Position numbers and translations under genes: made by a program
Notes under the pieces: model-generated
The model's input: the letters and a program-made list of their open reading frames with translations, nothing else
Told to the model about the DNA's origin: nothing
The model's database searches: none
Assembly (NCBI RefSeq): GCF_029873635.1
Contig: NC_080423.1
Coordinates: 100,750,991 to 100,814,990, forward strand
Direction of reading: 5' to 3'
Length of the DNA: 64,000 bases
Source of the DNA: Malania oleifera
Lineage: Eukaryota > Streptophyta > Magnoliopsida > Santalales > Ximeniaceae
Shown here: positions 1 through 10,960 of the stretch, in pieces
Layout of the letters: the number at the start of each line of letters is the position of its first letter
How positions within the stretch are numbered: the first letter of the stretch is position 1

Positions 1-1156
1 GAGGCCATCAGGGGGGTTCCCAACACCTTATATGTTATAGATGCCATCAAAGGCATTGGGGCAGGTGCAGGGGAGGACCAATCGTCTTCTACCGATGTGG
101 AGAGGGAGGACATCAAATGCAAGATTGTCTCGTAGTGTTGGACTACGTGCCGCAGCAGCCTCAGTATCTGGGAGGTAACCAGGCACCTCGAGGTGGTCAC
201 CAGCGGGGTACGGCTCAGGCGTGAGTATACTCACTTACGCCGGTGATATGGTGACAGGTACTATTTCCATATTGTCAGATAATGTTATTGTTTTATTTGA
301 TTCAGGTGCAATCCACTTGTTTGTGTCTCGGGGATTTGTTAAACTATGTGGGTTAGAAGCTCGACTGTTGGAGACTGAGTTAGTAGTGGGCACACCGACA
401 GGGTCAGCGTTAATATGTAGCAAGGTGATCAGGAATTATCCGGTAGAGATTCAGGGGAGGGTGCTACCTACTAGTTTGATAGTCCTTGAGATGCATGGTT
501 TTGACATTATTCTGGGCATGGACTGGCTAGCATCCAGCTACGCGAGCATTGACAGTAGCAGGAAAGAGGTGGTATTTAGACCACCTGGGGAGCTTGAGTT
601 TGTATTTGTTGGGTCGTGTGTGCGTTCGACACCACGGATCCTTTCTGCTATCCAAACGAAGAGGTTACCTTGGAGGGAATGCTTGGGTTATCTTGCAGGG
701 GTAAAGGAAGAGCAGAAGGAGGAACTCAAGTTGGAAAATATCCCAGTGATAAGGGAGTTATCTGATGTTTTTCTAGAGGATTTACCAGGGTTGCCTCCCG
801 ATCAGGAGGTGGAATTTACAATTGATCTAATCCCAGGGACATTACCAATCTCCAAAGCCCCATATAGAATGACTCTAGTTGAATTAAAGGAATTTAAAGA
901 GCAACTACAAGAGCTTCTAGACAGGGGTTTTATCAAACCGAGTGTATCGCCCTAGGGTGCACCAGTGTTGTTTGTGAAGAAGAAAGATGGGTTGATGAGG
1001 ATGTGCATCGGCTACCGAGAGATTAATAATGTAACGGTGAATAAAAAGTATCCATTACCCCAAATTGATGACCCGTTTGATCAGTTTCACGGTACGCAAA
1101 TTTTCTCTAAAGTCGATCTGCGATCTGGATATCATCAGGTGAAGGTTAGACTAGAT
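1..1156 (+). pseudogene. Ty3/gypsy gag-pol fragment (zinc knuckle, protease, start of RT)
   Basis: Remnant of an LTR-retrotransposon polyprotein entering from the left edge. A degenerate gag zinc knuckle lies at about 87-128 (RCGEGGHQMQDC visible; the first Cys of the usual CX2C is replaced by Phe). A retropepsin-like protease follows, with VLFDSGA at about 286-306 and the flap-side motif ILGMDWLA at about 509-532. The reverse-transcriptase N-terminus runs from about 730 (PVIRELSDVF) to 1156, including FVKKKDG and [13 protein letters not shown]. Stops at 953-955 and near 220 and a frame change near 238 break it. The text ends abruptly where an LTR begins at 1157, so a younger element landed in its RT. 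The style is that of the del/Tekay lineage of plant Metaviridae; the lineage is my inference. Confidence 0.88.
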
Positions 1157-1270
1157 TGTAATACTCTAGAAAATGATAGGCTTGGGAATGAAAAAAAAAT
1201 TAATTAATTAATTATTAATTAAATAATTACTATCATTAATTAATAATAATACTATAATATACATTAGATA

Positions 1271-1276
<6 letters not shown>

Positions 1277-1329
<53 letters not shown>

Positions 1330-1330
1330 A
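1277..1330. repeat. Compound microsatellite (TA)n(GT)n
   Basis: About ten TA units run straight into about thirteen GT units inside the LTR, just upstream of its CT-rich leader. Confidence 0.95.
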
Positions 1331-2644
1331 CAAAAAAAAAAACAAAAACAAAACAATCAAAGCTTCCTGAAGCTTAAGCTTCAAGAAGTATCTCAGTATC
1401 CAAAGACGCCCCCCCCCCCTTTTTCTTTCCTTCTTCTTCTTTTCTTCTTCTGCGCAGGACACTCTCTCTTTCTCCTCGTTCTCTCTCCCTCTCTCCTCAG
1501 TTCCGTGACGAATTCTCGCCCGATCGAAAATCAAAAGATACCGCTGGACTCCATTCTCCGCTGCCGTCATTTCTATAGGAGCGGATTGGTGGTAGGAGCG
1601 GCGTAAGTGTATCTCCTCAAGTAAGTCAATTTATGCTTTTTTCTCAATTTCTTACAAATTATAAGCCCGATTGACGATCGGACACCATCACGAAAATCTA
1701 GGGATAATTCTCTACAAGTTTAGCGGGACGGATTTCTTGTGGGGTCGTCGTGGGCAAAACCCCAAATTTGGGATATGGGGGTTACTAAGGGGCTTATTTT
1801 TAATTAATTAGTACTAATTTAGTAATACTAAAATATTGAGCATCTAGGGTTGAAGTAGGATTTCTGAAATTTAGGATCCGAGTGAGTGCCGCTGGTGTAA
1901 TTTCGGGACCCCAGGCATAATTTAGAAAATTAAGTGGGGTGTTAAATATTAGTTTAAATGTTAATTTGGGGTATATGGAGCCTAGGAAAGGTTAGATGAG
2001 TATTATTTTAGGGAAATAAGTTAATTAATCTAAGGAAAATGCAAATTCCAGGAGTTGAGTTTCAAGCGTTAAGGGCGTAGGATCTGGGTGTTAACGAGAC
2101 TCTCAATAAGTTAGATAAGGGGAATAAATTATAATAGTATATTTAGAATTACTGTTTAAATTAATATGTGAAAATGAGCATATGGTATTTTGTTTGAAAA
2201 TTGTTATGATATAAATATTAGATAAATTGTGTCGCATTTGAGTAATTTTAAATTGTGATATTTTGGAGTGTAAAATTAATATTTTATGAATAATAGATGA
2301 AAACTGTGTGGCATATGATGTATGTTGAAAAATGTGAAATATAACGATGAGTACTTTCTAAGAAAATATTGAAATGAGAATTATTGGTGTGATTAATGGA
2401 AAATAATGAAATATAGTAATTATATGTGAGAATAAATTTTTGCCTAAAAAATGAGATTTTGTGAATTATTGATATGAGTATTTTGAGAAGTGTTTAAATA
2501 CGTGAAACACAATATATATTATTACGTGATGATGAAATGTGCACAGAAAGTGATAAGAATATTTATGTTGAAATGAATTGAGATATATTGATATATGATT
2601 GATGATATGCCAATACCGCACAATGATTGCGGGTGGGTGGAATT

Positions 2645-3020
2645 CCTTTCCTACTAATGTCGTTGGGGAGGTATGTTCAGTATGGAGATTGTGTGTATGT
2701 GAAGTTGCTACTGATGCCGTCGGGGAGGTATGCTCAGTAGGGAGATTGTGTGTATGAAGTTCCTACTAATGTCGTTAGGGAGGTATGCTCAGAATGGAAA
2801 TTGTGTGGTGAAGTTCCTACTGATGTCGTTGGGGAGGTATGCTCAGTATGGAAATTGTGTTGTGAGGTTCCTACTGATGTTGTTGGGGAGGTATGTTTAG
2901 TATGGAAATTGTGTTGTGAGGTTCCTACTGATGTCGTTTAGGAGGTATGCTCAGTATGAAAATTGTGTTGTGAGGTTCCTACTGATGCTGTTGGGGAGGT
3001 ATGCTCAGTATGGAAATCGT
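2645..3020 (+). repeat. 54-bp tandem repeat array inside the LTR, about seven copies
   Basis: The phrase tcctactgatgtcgttgggg recurs with starts at 2761, 2815, 2869, 2923 and 2977, a steady 54-bp period, with more diverged copies upstream. Because 54 is a multiple of three, an apparent 63-residue open frame results. It is a by-product of the period, not a gene. Confidence 0.93.
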
Positions 3021-3913
3021 GAATGTGTTGAGAAATGGAATTATGTGATCTATTGTATTATGTAAAGTACGTAAATGTGAATTTATGTATACATAGATAT
3101 GTAATGAGTTAGAATGAGAAATGAAAGAGTGTGTTTTATAAAATAAATAATTAAGGGGAAGTGAAACTCTGAACTAGAGGGCTTACTAAGTAAAGTGAGT
3201 GCCCTAATAGGTATCAGATGTGGCCATTTCTGACAGCATAATGTGTTAGGGCAGAGGGAAGCTACCTGTATGGGCGGGCAATCTTCCCTATTCTCAGGAA
3301 CTTCATGGGTAATTATGTGTGTTGGAAATGAATAAACTTGAGGAATGGTTTTAAAGCTTATAAAAGCTTGTGTTGTATATCTATATGATTATAAGAATAT
3401 GTTTATCAGTGTATTTTTCTCAAATGAAATGTTGATTTGATAAGTAAAGTGTGTTATGACTGAACTCATATGGCCACACGCTGTAAATAATTTATTATTT
3501 TTTACTAAGATGTGTCACCCAAATTATCTAAATTATTCAGGGAACAGGGATAGGCCAAGTGATAAAGCTCCGTGACCATAGGGACCTAGGACCCTACAAG
3601 GTGAGTTTTGGACTAGGGGAGGGGGTAATTCCCCTAAAATTGAGTTGTTTTTTAGTATGGGGTGGTAATGTTTACACATATATATATGTCGATACTCTGG
3701 GTATTGTATTTTGACAGTTATGTGTATACCATCTTCCGCTGTTAGGCTGTATAAATGAAATAACTCTTTACCCGGTACCCAATGCGGGTTGGATTATATG
3801 AATGGTAATAGCGTTGTTGACGTGACTGATTTATGAATGTTATTGAGGACAAGTGAGTATTTATTTATTATTACAAAGAAAAAACTTGGTACGAAAATCA
3901 AGGCGTCACAGTT

Positions 3914-3930
3914 TGGTATCAAAGCCTAGG
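3914..3930 (+). other. Retrotransposon primer-binding site (tRNA-Met type)
   Basis: tggtatcaaagcc follows the LTR end by three bases. It matches the plant initiator-Met primer site (tggtatcagagc) with one change, and fixes the LTR boundary and element orientation. Confidence 0.8.
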
Positions 3931-4311
3931 TTGCTAGGCTCTGTAGACTTTAGTGGACAGCGGAATACAATACCAGAGTATATGAGTGGATTTTGAGGAA
4001 AATAGGATGTGGGCGAATTGAAATGTGAGTTAGTTGTTGTTTGAGGATGAGGTGAAAATTTAGGATTCTATCTTGTGGCCTAGAGGCAAGAGTACCAGGG
4101 TTGTTTCTCTATTTTTTTTGGGGTGATGATTTTAGGAAAACCATGGATACTATCGCTGGGTTTTGTTTCTGAGTGGTAGGATTAAATCTTAATTAGGATT
4201 GAGAGTGAATAGATGAATGATTATAAAAGGGTATTTAATGAATTCTGTTGTTGAATGTATTGATGGTGTTATGCTAATAGAGTCTTAAGACTGTCTTTTA
4301 TTATTTTTAAG

Positions 4312-5260
4312 ATGAAGCCTGGTAGTAGCAACACGAATGTGGGAGTTGATGGAGTAGGGCCTTCCAGTATGGGTGGTGCAAACCCTGACGCAGTATTGCA
4401 TAGCCTCACTCGGCAGGTGATGGCTGAGATGGCTAGAAGCCTGGGGGAGCAAAACTGTACGATCGAGCAGTTCACGTATATGCAACCCCTATCTTTTGCT
4501 GGAGGAGCGAACCCACTGGTAGCAGAGAACTGGGTTCAGGACATAAAAGATATACTAGCAATTCTTTTATGTACAGACGAGCAGAGAGTATTGTTTACCA
4601 CATTTAAGTTGACTCGGGAAGCAAAGCGCTGGTGGAGGTCAATGACAATACTAGAGGAGTAGAGGCCGGACACGGTAGTGACGACGTGGAGTCGCTTTAG
4701 GGAGATTTTCTTCGAGCAGTATTTTCCTGATACGGTAAGGAGTGCAAAGGTATCGGAGTTTCTGTACCTGACACAGAGGTCTATGACGATGCAGTAGTAC
4801 GCAGCGAGATTCATTGAACTATCCCGATTCGCCCCGTTTATGGTGCCAGATGAGGAGAGGAAGGTGAGAAAGTTCGAGGAATGCCTAAGACAAAACTTGT
4901 ATAAGCAGGTGGTAGGCTTCTGAGCTCTGACCTTCTCAGAGATAGTGGACAAGGCTGCAGTGATTGAGAGCAGCATACAGAGAGGCGCAACGGCACGGAG
5001 TCAAAGGAAGATGCTGGCACCTCCAGATTTTCAGGTAGGGTCCAGCCTGGGACCTTGGACGAGGCATGGTAACAGTAGGGGTCAGGTACAAGAAATAAAA
5101 AATTGGACATTTCGGGGTAATCTAGCATACCCTATTTGTCCTACATGTAACAAGAGGCATAAGGGAGAATGTCGAAGAGGAACGAAGACTTGTTATCAGT
5201 GTGGTAGATCTGGCCACTTCGCATGAGAATGTCAGAGGCCATTGAGCAATGCACCCCCAT
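4312..5260 (+). pseudogene. Ty3/gypsy gag remnant with CCHC zinc knuckle
   Basis: The capsid-like gag starts at the ATG at 4312 (MKPGSSNTNVG). It carries the retrotransposon gag signature around AENWVQDI and TREAKRWWRS (about 4522-4642). The C-terminal knuckle CYQCGRSGHFA-EC at about 5190-5230 fits CX2CX4HX4C. In-frame stops at 4660-4662, 4796-4798, 4921-4923 and 5224-5226 (inside the knuckle) make it inactive. It lies about 400 bp after the primer-binding site, where gag belongs, and is co-oriented with the pol remains downstream. Confidence 0.88.
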
Positions 5261-5499
5261 TAAATCAATATCGGGGAAATAATCAAACACCCTAAGGCAA
5301 ACAATAGAGGAATACTGCCAGGTATGTGTTTATTCCAATACTCCAGGAGAGACAGGGAATGCTCGAGATAAGTAACATTTAATATTTTTGAAGTAAGCAA
5401 TAGTCTTGTTTAATTTTGGAACAATTAATGCATTTATATTTATGAAGTATATTTAAATATGTGAGATAATAACTTAACTAAAGAATGTTGTTTATTTTT

Positions 5500-6107
5500 G
5501 GTTGCACCAATGGGAACTGTAGTGATGTGTAGAAAAGTACTGAGTGACTGTCCAATGGATGTTTAGGGAAGAACACTACCCACCATTTTGATGATGTTTA
5601 GCATGTATGGTTTTGAGATAATTCTGAGGATGGACTGGCTAGCTTCTAATTATGCCAGCATTGACTATTATGAGAAGGAAGTAGAGTTTAAACTACCTAG
5701 GAAGTAGAAATACAGATATATTGGGTTGTGTGTGTGCACCTCGCCACAAATATTGTTGACTAGATGGGCAAAAAGACTAAGCCTAAAGAGTTGTCAGAGA
5801 TACCTAGCTTGTAAAAAAAAAATGCACCAGAGGGAGAAGTAAAGCTCGGGGATATCCCAATAATGAGGGATTTCCTTGATGTATTTTCCGAAGGACTTAG
5901 TTGGGTTATCTCCCAACCATGAATTTAAATTTGATATTAATCTATTTATAGGGATGGCACTAGTCTCTAGGGCTTCGTATGGAATGACTCAACGGAGTTG
6001 AGAGAGGTGGAAGAGTAAATGCACAAATTATTGAACAAGGGATTTATCAGATTTAGCACGTCACCTTAAGGAGCACTAGTGCTTTTTGTGAAAAGGGAGA
6101 TGAGTAG
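5500..6107 (+). pseudogene. Decayed protease and RT-start segment of the same gypsy element
   Basis: Protease C-terminal text is readable (FEIILRMDWLAS at about 5612-5645), followed by a degenerate RT start (ALVLFVK near 6077). Stops and frame shifts are frequent. Just after an RRMC-like motif near 6110 the frame jumps to text that normally lies after the RT palm, so the RT core with its YVDD-type active site is deleted. Confidence 0.72.
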
Positions 6108-6764
6108 ATGAGAATGTGCACGAGATTAGGGTCTTTGACACGACTCACGAGGAAGGATTTGAAGTTTGATAGGACCGATGAATGCGAGCAGAGTTTCCAG
6201 GGGTTAAAGCAGCGTCTAGTCACTACCCTAGTGTTGATCCTTCCATTAGGTCAGGGTGGATTTGTAATCTACAGCGACGCATTACAGAAGGGACTTGGTT
6301 GTGTTCTAATGCAGCAGGGGAAATTCATTGCGTGTGTGTCTTGCCAGTTGAAAGAGTACGAAAAGAACTATCCTACGCATGATTTGGAACTAGCAGCAGT
6401 TGTGTTTGTACTAAAGATCTGGCAACACTACCTTTATAGGGTAATGTGCAAGATCTTTATTGACCATAAGAGTCTCAAGTACTTCTTCACCCAAAAGGAG
6501 TTGAATATGAGACAGTGTAGATGGCTCGAGTTGATAAAGGATTATGACTGTACCATTAGCCATCACCTAGGAAAGGCGAACGTGGTAGCCGATGCATTGA
6601 ATTGGAAATCTGGGGGTACGTCAACCTCAGACGTTATGGCTTCACACCAAATCAAGATGGACCTGGAGAGGTTGAGTGTAGAATTGGTGGAAGGGAATCA
6701 TCAGGCGTTCATTTCTAGTATGGTGGTTCAACCGACTTTACGGGAGAGAATTAGAACAACTTAG
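6108..6764 (+). pseudogene. RNase H domain of the gypsy element
   Basis: The longest surviving open frame of the element, 218 codons. After a short RT-connection stretch ([13 protein letters not shown]) it shows an RNase H1 fold with the acidic residues in place: D in FVIYSDA, E in HDLELAAV, D in IFIDHKSL and D in VVADAL. It is cut off from a functional RT upstream and ends at a TAG at 6762-6764, so it is a fossil domain even though it is open. Confidence 0.88.
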
Positions 6765-6839
6765 TTGAAAGATGTAGAGTTGATGGAGATTATAGAGAAG
6801 ATACAGGATGAGTAGCATACAGACTTTAATGTTTCAAAG

Positions 6840-7156
6840 GATTGAGTTCTCAGATTTCACACTTGATTGTATGTTCCATATGACGCAGAGATAATGAGGA
6901 TGATTCTGGGGGAAGCCCACCACTTTCTTTATACTATTCACTTGGGTAGCACGAAGATGTATAGAGACCTGCGAGAATCATTCTGGTGGAGTAACATGAA
7001 GAGGAAAGTTGTGGAATTTGTGGGTTAGGGTCTGACATGTCAGTAGGTGAAGGCAGAACACCAGAGGCCAGTGGAACCACTTCAACCACTGGACATCCCT
7101 ACATGGAAGTGGAAGCATATCTCGATGGACTTTGTATCGGGATTGCCTTAAGTGTT
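6840..7156 (+). pseudogene. Integrase N-terminal part, split by a solo LTR
   Basis: HHCC-type zinc-binding region (AHHFLYTIHLG at about 6916-6948, then the LTCQ Cys region near 7035) followed by the start of the catalytic core ([10 protein letters not shown], about 7120-7149; this Asp is the first of the DDE triad). Coding text stops at 7156 and resumes at 9648 as KLTKTANFIPVK, so one insertion split the gene. Several stops are already present. Confidence 0.85.
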
Positions 7157-7161
7157 GCATG
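7157..7161. other. 5-bp target-site duplication (left), gcatg
   Basis: gcatg directly before tgtaaaaacc. The same pentamer is at 9648-9652 directly after the LTR end. Confidence 0.9.
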
Positions 7162-7372
7162 TGTAAAAACCCCAAAAAGAGATATAAAAAAATTAATATA
7201 ATGATTCCAAAATATATATATATTAAATTAAAATTAAAATAAAAAAATTAATTAAAAAATATATATTAATTAATTAATTGGATATTAAAAAAATAAGAAA
7301 AAAATAATAATAATTAAAATTTATTTTTTTATTTTTTTAAATAAAATATATTATTTTTAATATTAATTAAAT

Positions 7373-7375
<3 letters not shown>

Positions 7376-7420
<45 letters not shown>
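7376..7420. repeat. (ATT)n microsatellite
   Basis: About fourteen ATT units within the solo LTR, just upstream of its hairpin. Confidence 0.93.
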
Positions 7421-8582
7421 TTACCCTCCTGAAGCTTGTTGAAGCTTCAGGAGATTCAAAGTTATGTATATATATTATTATTATTATTATTCTTCTTTCT
7501 TCTTCTTCTTCTTTTCTCTTCTTTTTATTTCTTCTCTGCAGCCTCTGTAATCTCTCTCTCTCTCTCCTCACGTTCTCTCTCCCTCTCTTCTCGATTTCGT
7601 GACGGATTTTCGCCCGATCAAAAATCCGAAGATACCACTGGACTCCATCCGCCGCTGCCGTCATTTCTACCGAAGCGGATCGGTGGTAGGAGCGGCGTAA
7701 GCGTATTCCCTGGGGTAAGCCATTTTCCCTTTTTCTTTAATTTCTTGCAAAATATAAGCCCAATTGATGAATGGACACCACCACAAGAATCTAGGGATGA
7801 TTCTCTACAAGTCTAGTAGGACGGAATTTTCGTGGGGGTGTCGGGCCAAAACCCCAAATTTGGGGTGCGGCGATTATTAAGGGGCTTATTTTTAATTAAT
7901 TAGCATTAATTTAGAAATGCTAAAATATTAAGCATCTGAGACTGAAGTAGGATTTCTGAAATTTAGGGCTCGGATGAGCGCCGCAGGTGTAATTTTGGGA
8001 CCCGCAGGCAAAAATTTGAAAAATTAAGTAGAGATATTAAATAATAGTTTAAATATTAATTTGAGGTATATGGAGCCTAAGGAAGGCTAGATGAGTATTA
8101 TTTTGGAGAAATAGATTAATTAATCAAAGGAAAAATATAAATTTCAGGAGTTGAATTTCGGGCGCTAAGGGCGTAGGATTTGGGTCCTAAGGAATTTCTC
8201 AATAACCAGGTAAGGGAATAAACTAAAGCAGTAATTTTCTATACAAATTATTATTGATTATGAGTAAATTTATTTTCAGAAAAGCATATGTTATATTGTG
8301 TATTACAAATGAAATGTACGATTGGGAAAATACTGTTATGATGATTAAAATGTATATGTATGTATGAGATGTAAGGAATTCACGATTTTAGAATATGAAG
8401 TATGACTTTTAACAGCATATCTGTGGCATGAATATTATTTTATGTGAAATGTATTATGATGTGAAAGATTTTACGAACCAAGCATGATTTCAGGTATTAT
8501 GAAAACAAGAGTTATGTTGTGATGATTTTGACGATTATGTAATAAATGATGTATTTTCAGTATATATATACCTGAAACAATT

Positions 8583-8790
8583 TTGGTGCAAGGCCATATA
8601 TTTATGTTATTGGCACGAGGTCGTATTTATGTAATTGGCGCGAGGCCATGTATTTATGTTATCGGCACGAGGCCGTATTTATATTATTGGCGCGAGGCCA
8701 TATTTACTATGATTTTGGCGCGAGGCCATATGTATGATTTCGGTGCGAGGCCGTATCTATGTTTTCGGCACGAGGCCGTAATGATGTTAC
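8583..8790 (+). repeat. About 27-bp tandem repeat with ggcrcgaggcc core, about eight copies
   Basis: The core recurs as ggtgcaaggcc, ggcacgaggtc, ggcgcgaggcc and so on every 25-29 bp, separated by gtatttatgttatt-like spacers. A ninth stray copy is near 8877. The GC-rich cores stand out from the AT-rich LTR. Confidence 0.9.
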
Positions 8791-9647
8791 GTGTGATCAT
8801 GTATTATATGTTTTCACAACTCGGATGTTAGTTTAGTTCAGATCAGGAGCTCGGTACCGTAGTTATGGGTTCATTTTAGCACGAGGCCTTATTAGTGCTA
8901 CCGTCCCATGAGGGGATGGGAGATGGATAGTCAATGTGGCTTTCAGTAGAGTGTGGACGTCCACCTGGCAGTCCGGACCAGGGTGTGGCGAGCTCATCGT
9001 ACTTACAGACATATTTGATTCGGCAGTGGTCGGCCAGCCATTGTTGGGTCCCGCCTTCGGGCTGCACAACCCGTCATGGGGGGTAATACATGACACCAGC
9101 TAGCTAGTCATCCTGGGTTTGTTTTCAGTACTACAGTTATAACAGATGATTTTATGTATGATATGATTTATTAACAGATGTAAAAATATATGTTTACCAA
9201 GTACGATATGATTATGTTTATAGAATTATGAAATGTACTGTATACGTACAAATGCATTAAATATTCATGTTGCCACACAGCTGTATTTAGTTTATTTTCC
9301 CTTACTGAGAAGTGTCTCACCCCAAAACTTAATTAATTTTTCAGGAGCTCTTGAGAGACTGGCAGGTCAGGGCCGCCGTTGAGCTAGTGAGATTACCCTG
9401 TGAGAAGGGTAAGATTTTCTAATAGCATCAAAGTTATTTTGTGTTTGACCCTAAAGATATTTGGATGTATGTGAGGATGTATAGAATGCTCTGGTATTAT
9501 GTTTTATGATTGCATGTTTGAGATTTTATGTTTACTGCTGCTAGGTTTTCCGCTGTGTTTGACAGGTGTCCCCGCTATCCACGGGTTCGAGTTGACCATT
9601 TTATTTATTATGTGATATTTTATGTTAAAAAATTGAGGGACGTTACA

Positions 9648-10650
9648 GCATGGGCATAATGCCATATAGGTAGTGGTTGATAAATTGACGAAGACTGCCA
9701 ATTTCATTCCGGTTAAAACTAGTTGCTTCATGGATAAGCTGTCTGAACTCTATGTTTAGGAGATAGTTAGAATACATGGTGTGCCTGTGTCCATCGTTTC
9801 AGATCGGGATCTACGGTTCACCTCCCGTTTCTGGAAGAGTTTGCAGGGAGTGTTGGGTTTTCAACTCACTCTCAATACTACATTTCACCCTCAGATGGAA
9901 GGACAGGCCGAACGAACCATTCATATTCTCGAGGATATGCTATGGGCATATGTGTTAGATTTTGGGGGCAGTTGGATCCGATATCTATCATTGGTTGAGT
10001 TTGCATACAATAACAGTCAGCAGGCCAACATTGGAATTACACCACATGTGACTTTGTATGGTCGCCAGTGTTGATCTCTGTTGTACTGGGATGAAGTAGG
10101 TGAGCGGCAGATTTTAGGGTCAGAACTTGTTCAGCAGACCTCTGCAAAGGTCGAGCTTATTAGGGAAAGGATTAAAGTAACCCAGAGTCGGTAGAAGAGT
10201 TATGCGGATACTTGCCAACGAGAGCTAGAATTCGAGATAGGTGATATAATATTCTTGAGGATTGCTCCGATGAAGGGGGTGATGAGGTATGGAAAGAAGA
10301 GCAAGGTGAGCCCTAAATACATTGGGCCATTCAAAATTTTGTAGAGGATTGATTTGACGGCGTACATGATAGCATTACCCCCAGCACTGTCCAGGATACA
10401 TGTCGTGTTCCACGCGTCCATGTTGAGGAGGTGCATTCCATACTCCTCACATATGATCAGTTATGAGTCGTTGGAGATCGGGGATGCTCTAGCATACGAG
10501 GAGGTACTAGTTCAGATTCTAGATCGGAAAGTACAGAAACTACGTAATAAGGATATATCGTTAGTGAAGGTGTTGTGGCAGAATTATGCAATTAAGGAGG
10601 ATTCTTGGGAGTTAGAAACGAAAATACGCCCAAAGTACCCATAGTTGTTC
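9648..10650 (+). pseudogene. Integrase core and chromodomain-like C-terminus, after the solo LTR
   Basis: Continues the integrase from 7156. The second catalytic Asp is in SDRDLRF (about 9799-9819). The E region is in TFHPQMEGQAERTIHILED (about 9881-9939), followed by the conserved EFAYNNS. The C-terminal part has the GPF motif (KYIGPFKIL, about 10315), then SRIHVVFHASMLRR and a chromodomain-like tail (VQILDRKVQKLRNKD to SWELE, 10510-10620). This tail is typical of del/Tekay chromoviruses. Stops at 10072 and 10341 and others inactivate it. Confidence 0.88.
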
Positions 10651-10950
10651 AGTGAGGGCTAGTGCCAGACGGGTAAGGGTATGGTTGAATATGCAGGGAT
10701 TATAGTAGGTTGTGTAGTTAGTTGTGTATAGTTTTAATTAAGGATAGTCTTTGGAAAAATTCATTATGGATATTGTAATTTCCCAATGGCAGTATTGTAA
10801 TTACGGTATTCCTCCACCATAAGTAAAGGTAATTAATAAACTTGGGGCAGAGCTGTTATGTGGGTGCCTACTGACACTTTTGTAGATAGGGATAGTGAGT
10901 TAGGAATGTGATTGGTAATAGTTAACAAATTTCGATGACGAAATTTTTGT

Positions 10951-10960
10951 AAGGAGAGAA
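10951..10960 (+). other. Polypurine tract before 3' LTR
   Basis: aaggagagaa directly before tgtagtgatc, the usual plus-strand primer position. The preceding cgatgacgaaatttttgt is the conserved upstream text in this group. Confidence 0.8.

Larger units (their letters stand above)
1157..3910 (+). repeat. Long LTR of Ty3/gypsy type, adjacent to a primer-binding site
   Basis: Begins tgtaatactc and ends gcgtcaca, directly before a tRNA-Met-type primer-binding site at 3914, so it is placed as a 5' LTR of about 2.75 kb. It holds a (TA)n(GT)n tract, a hairpin at about 1363-1388, a CT-rich leader shared with the solo LTR at 7162-9647, and a 54-bp tandem array. The segment 1500-2100 is clearly alignable to 7595-8220. 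It is much less similar to the LTR at the other end of the same element (10961-13065). Confidence 0.8.
7162..9647 (+). mobile_element. Solo LTR (Ty3/gypsy), 2486 bp, with perfect 5-bp duplication
   Basis: Starts tgtaaaaaccc, ends gacgttaca, and is flanked by gcatg on both sides. The flanking text is one integrase gene, so insertion and later LTR-LTR recombination are the simplest history. Inside are an ATT-rich microsatellite, a 12-bp-arm hairpin (7426-7453), a CT-rich leader shared with the LTR at 1157, and a GGCRCGAGGCC tandem array. It has no coding content. Confidence 0.93.

Noticed and set aside
1208..1606. Opposed open frames of 110-120 codons around 1208-1606, and similarly 7329-7816
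   Set aside because: Both strands of microsatellite and CT-rich LTR leader DNA give low-complexity Ile/Tyr, Leu/Ser or Glu/Arg runs; not coding.
2750..2941. 63-codon open frame with repeated EVPTDVVGEVC units
   Set aside because: It is the 54-bp LTR tandem array read in frame. The period is divisible by three, so no stop arises. There is no gene context.
2645..3020. Regularly spaced repeats resembling a CRISPR array
   Set aside because: Plant nuclear context, no distinct unique spacers, and units that are contiguous and diverged: an ordinary tandem repeat in an LTR.
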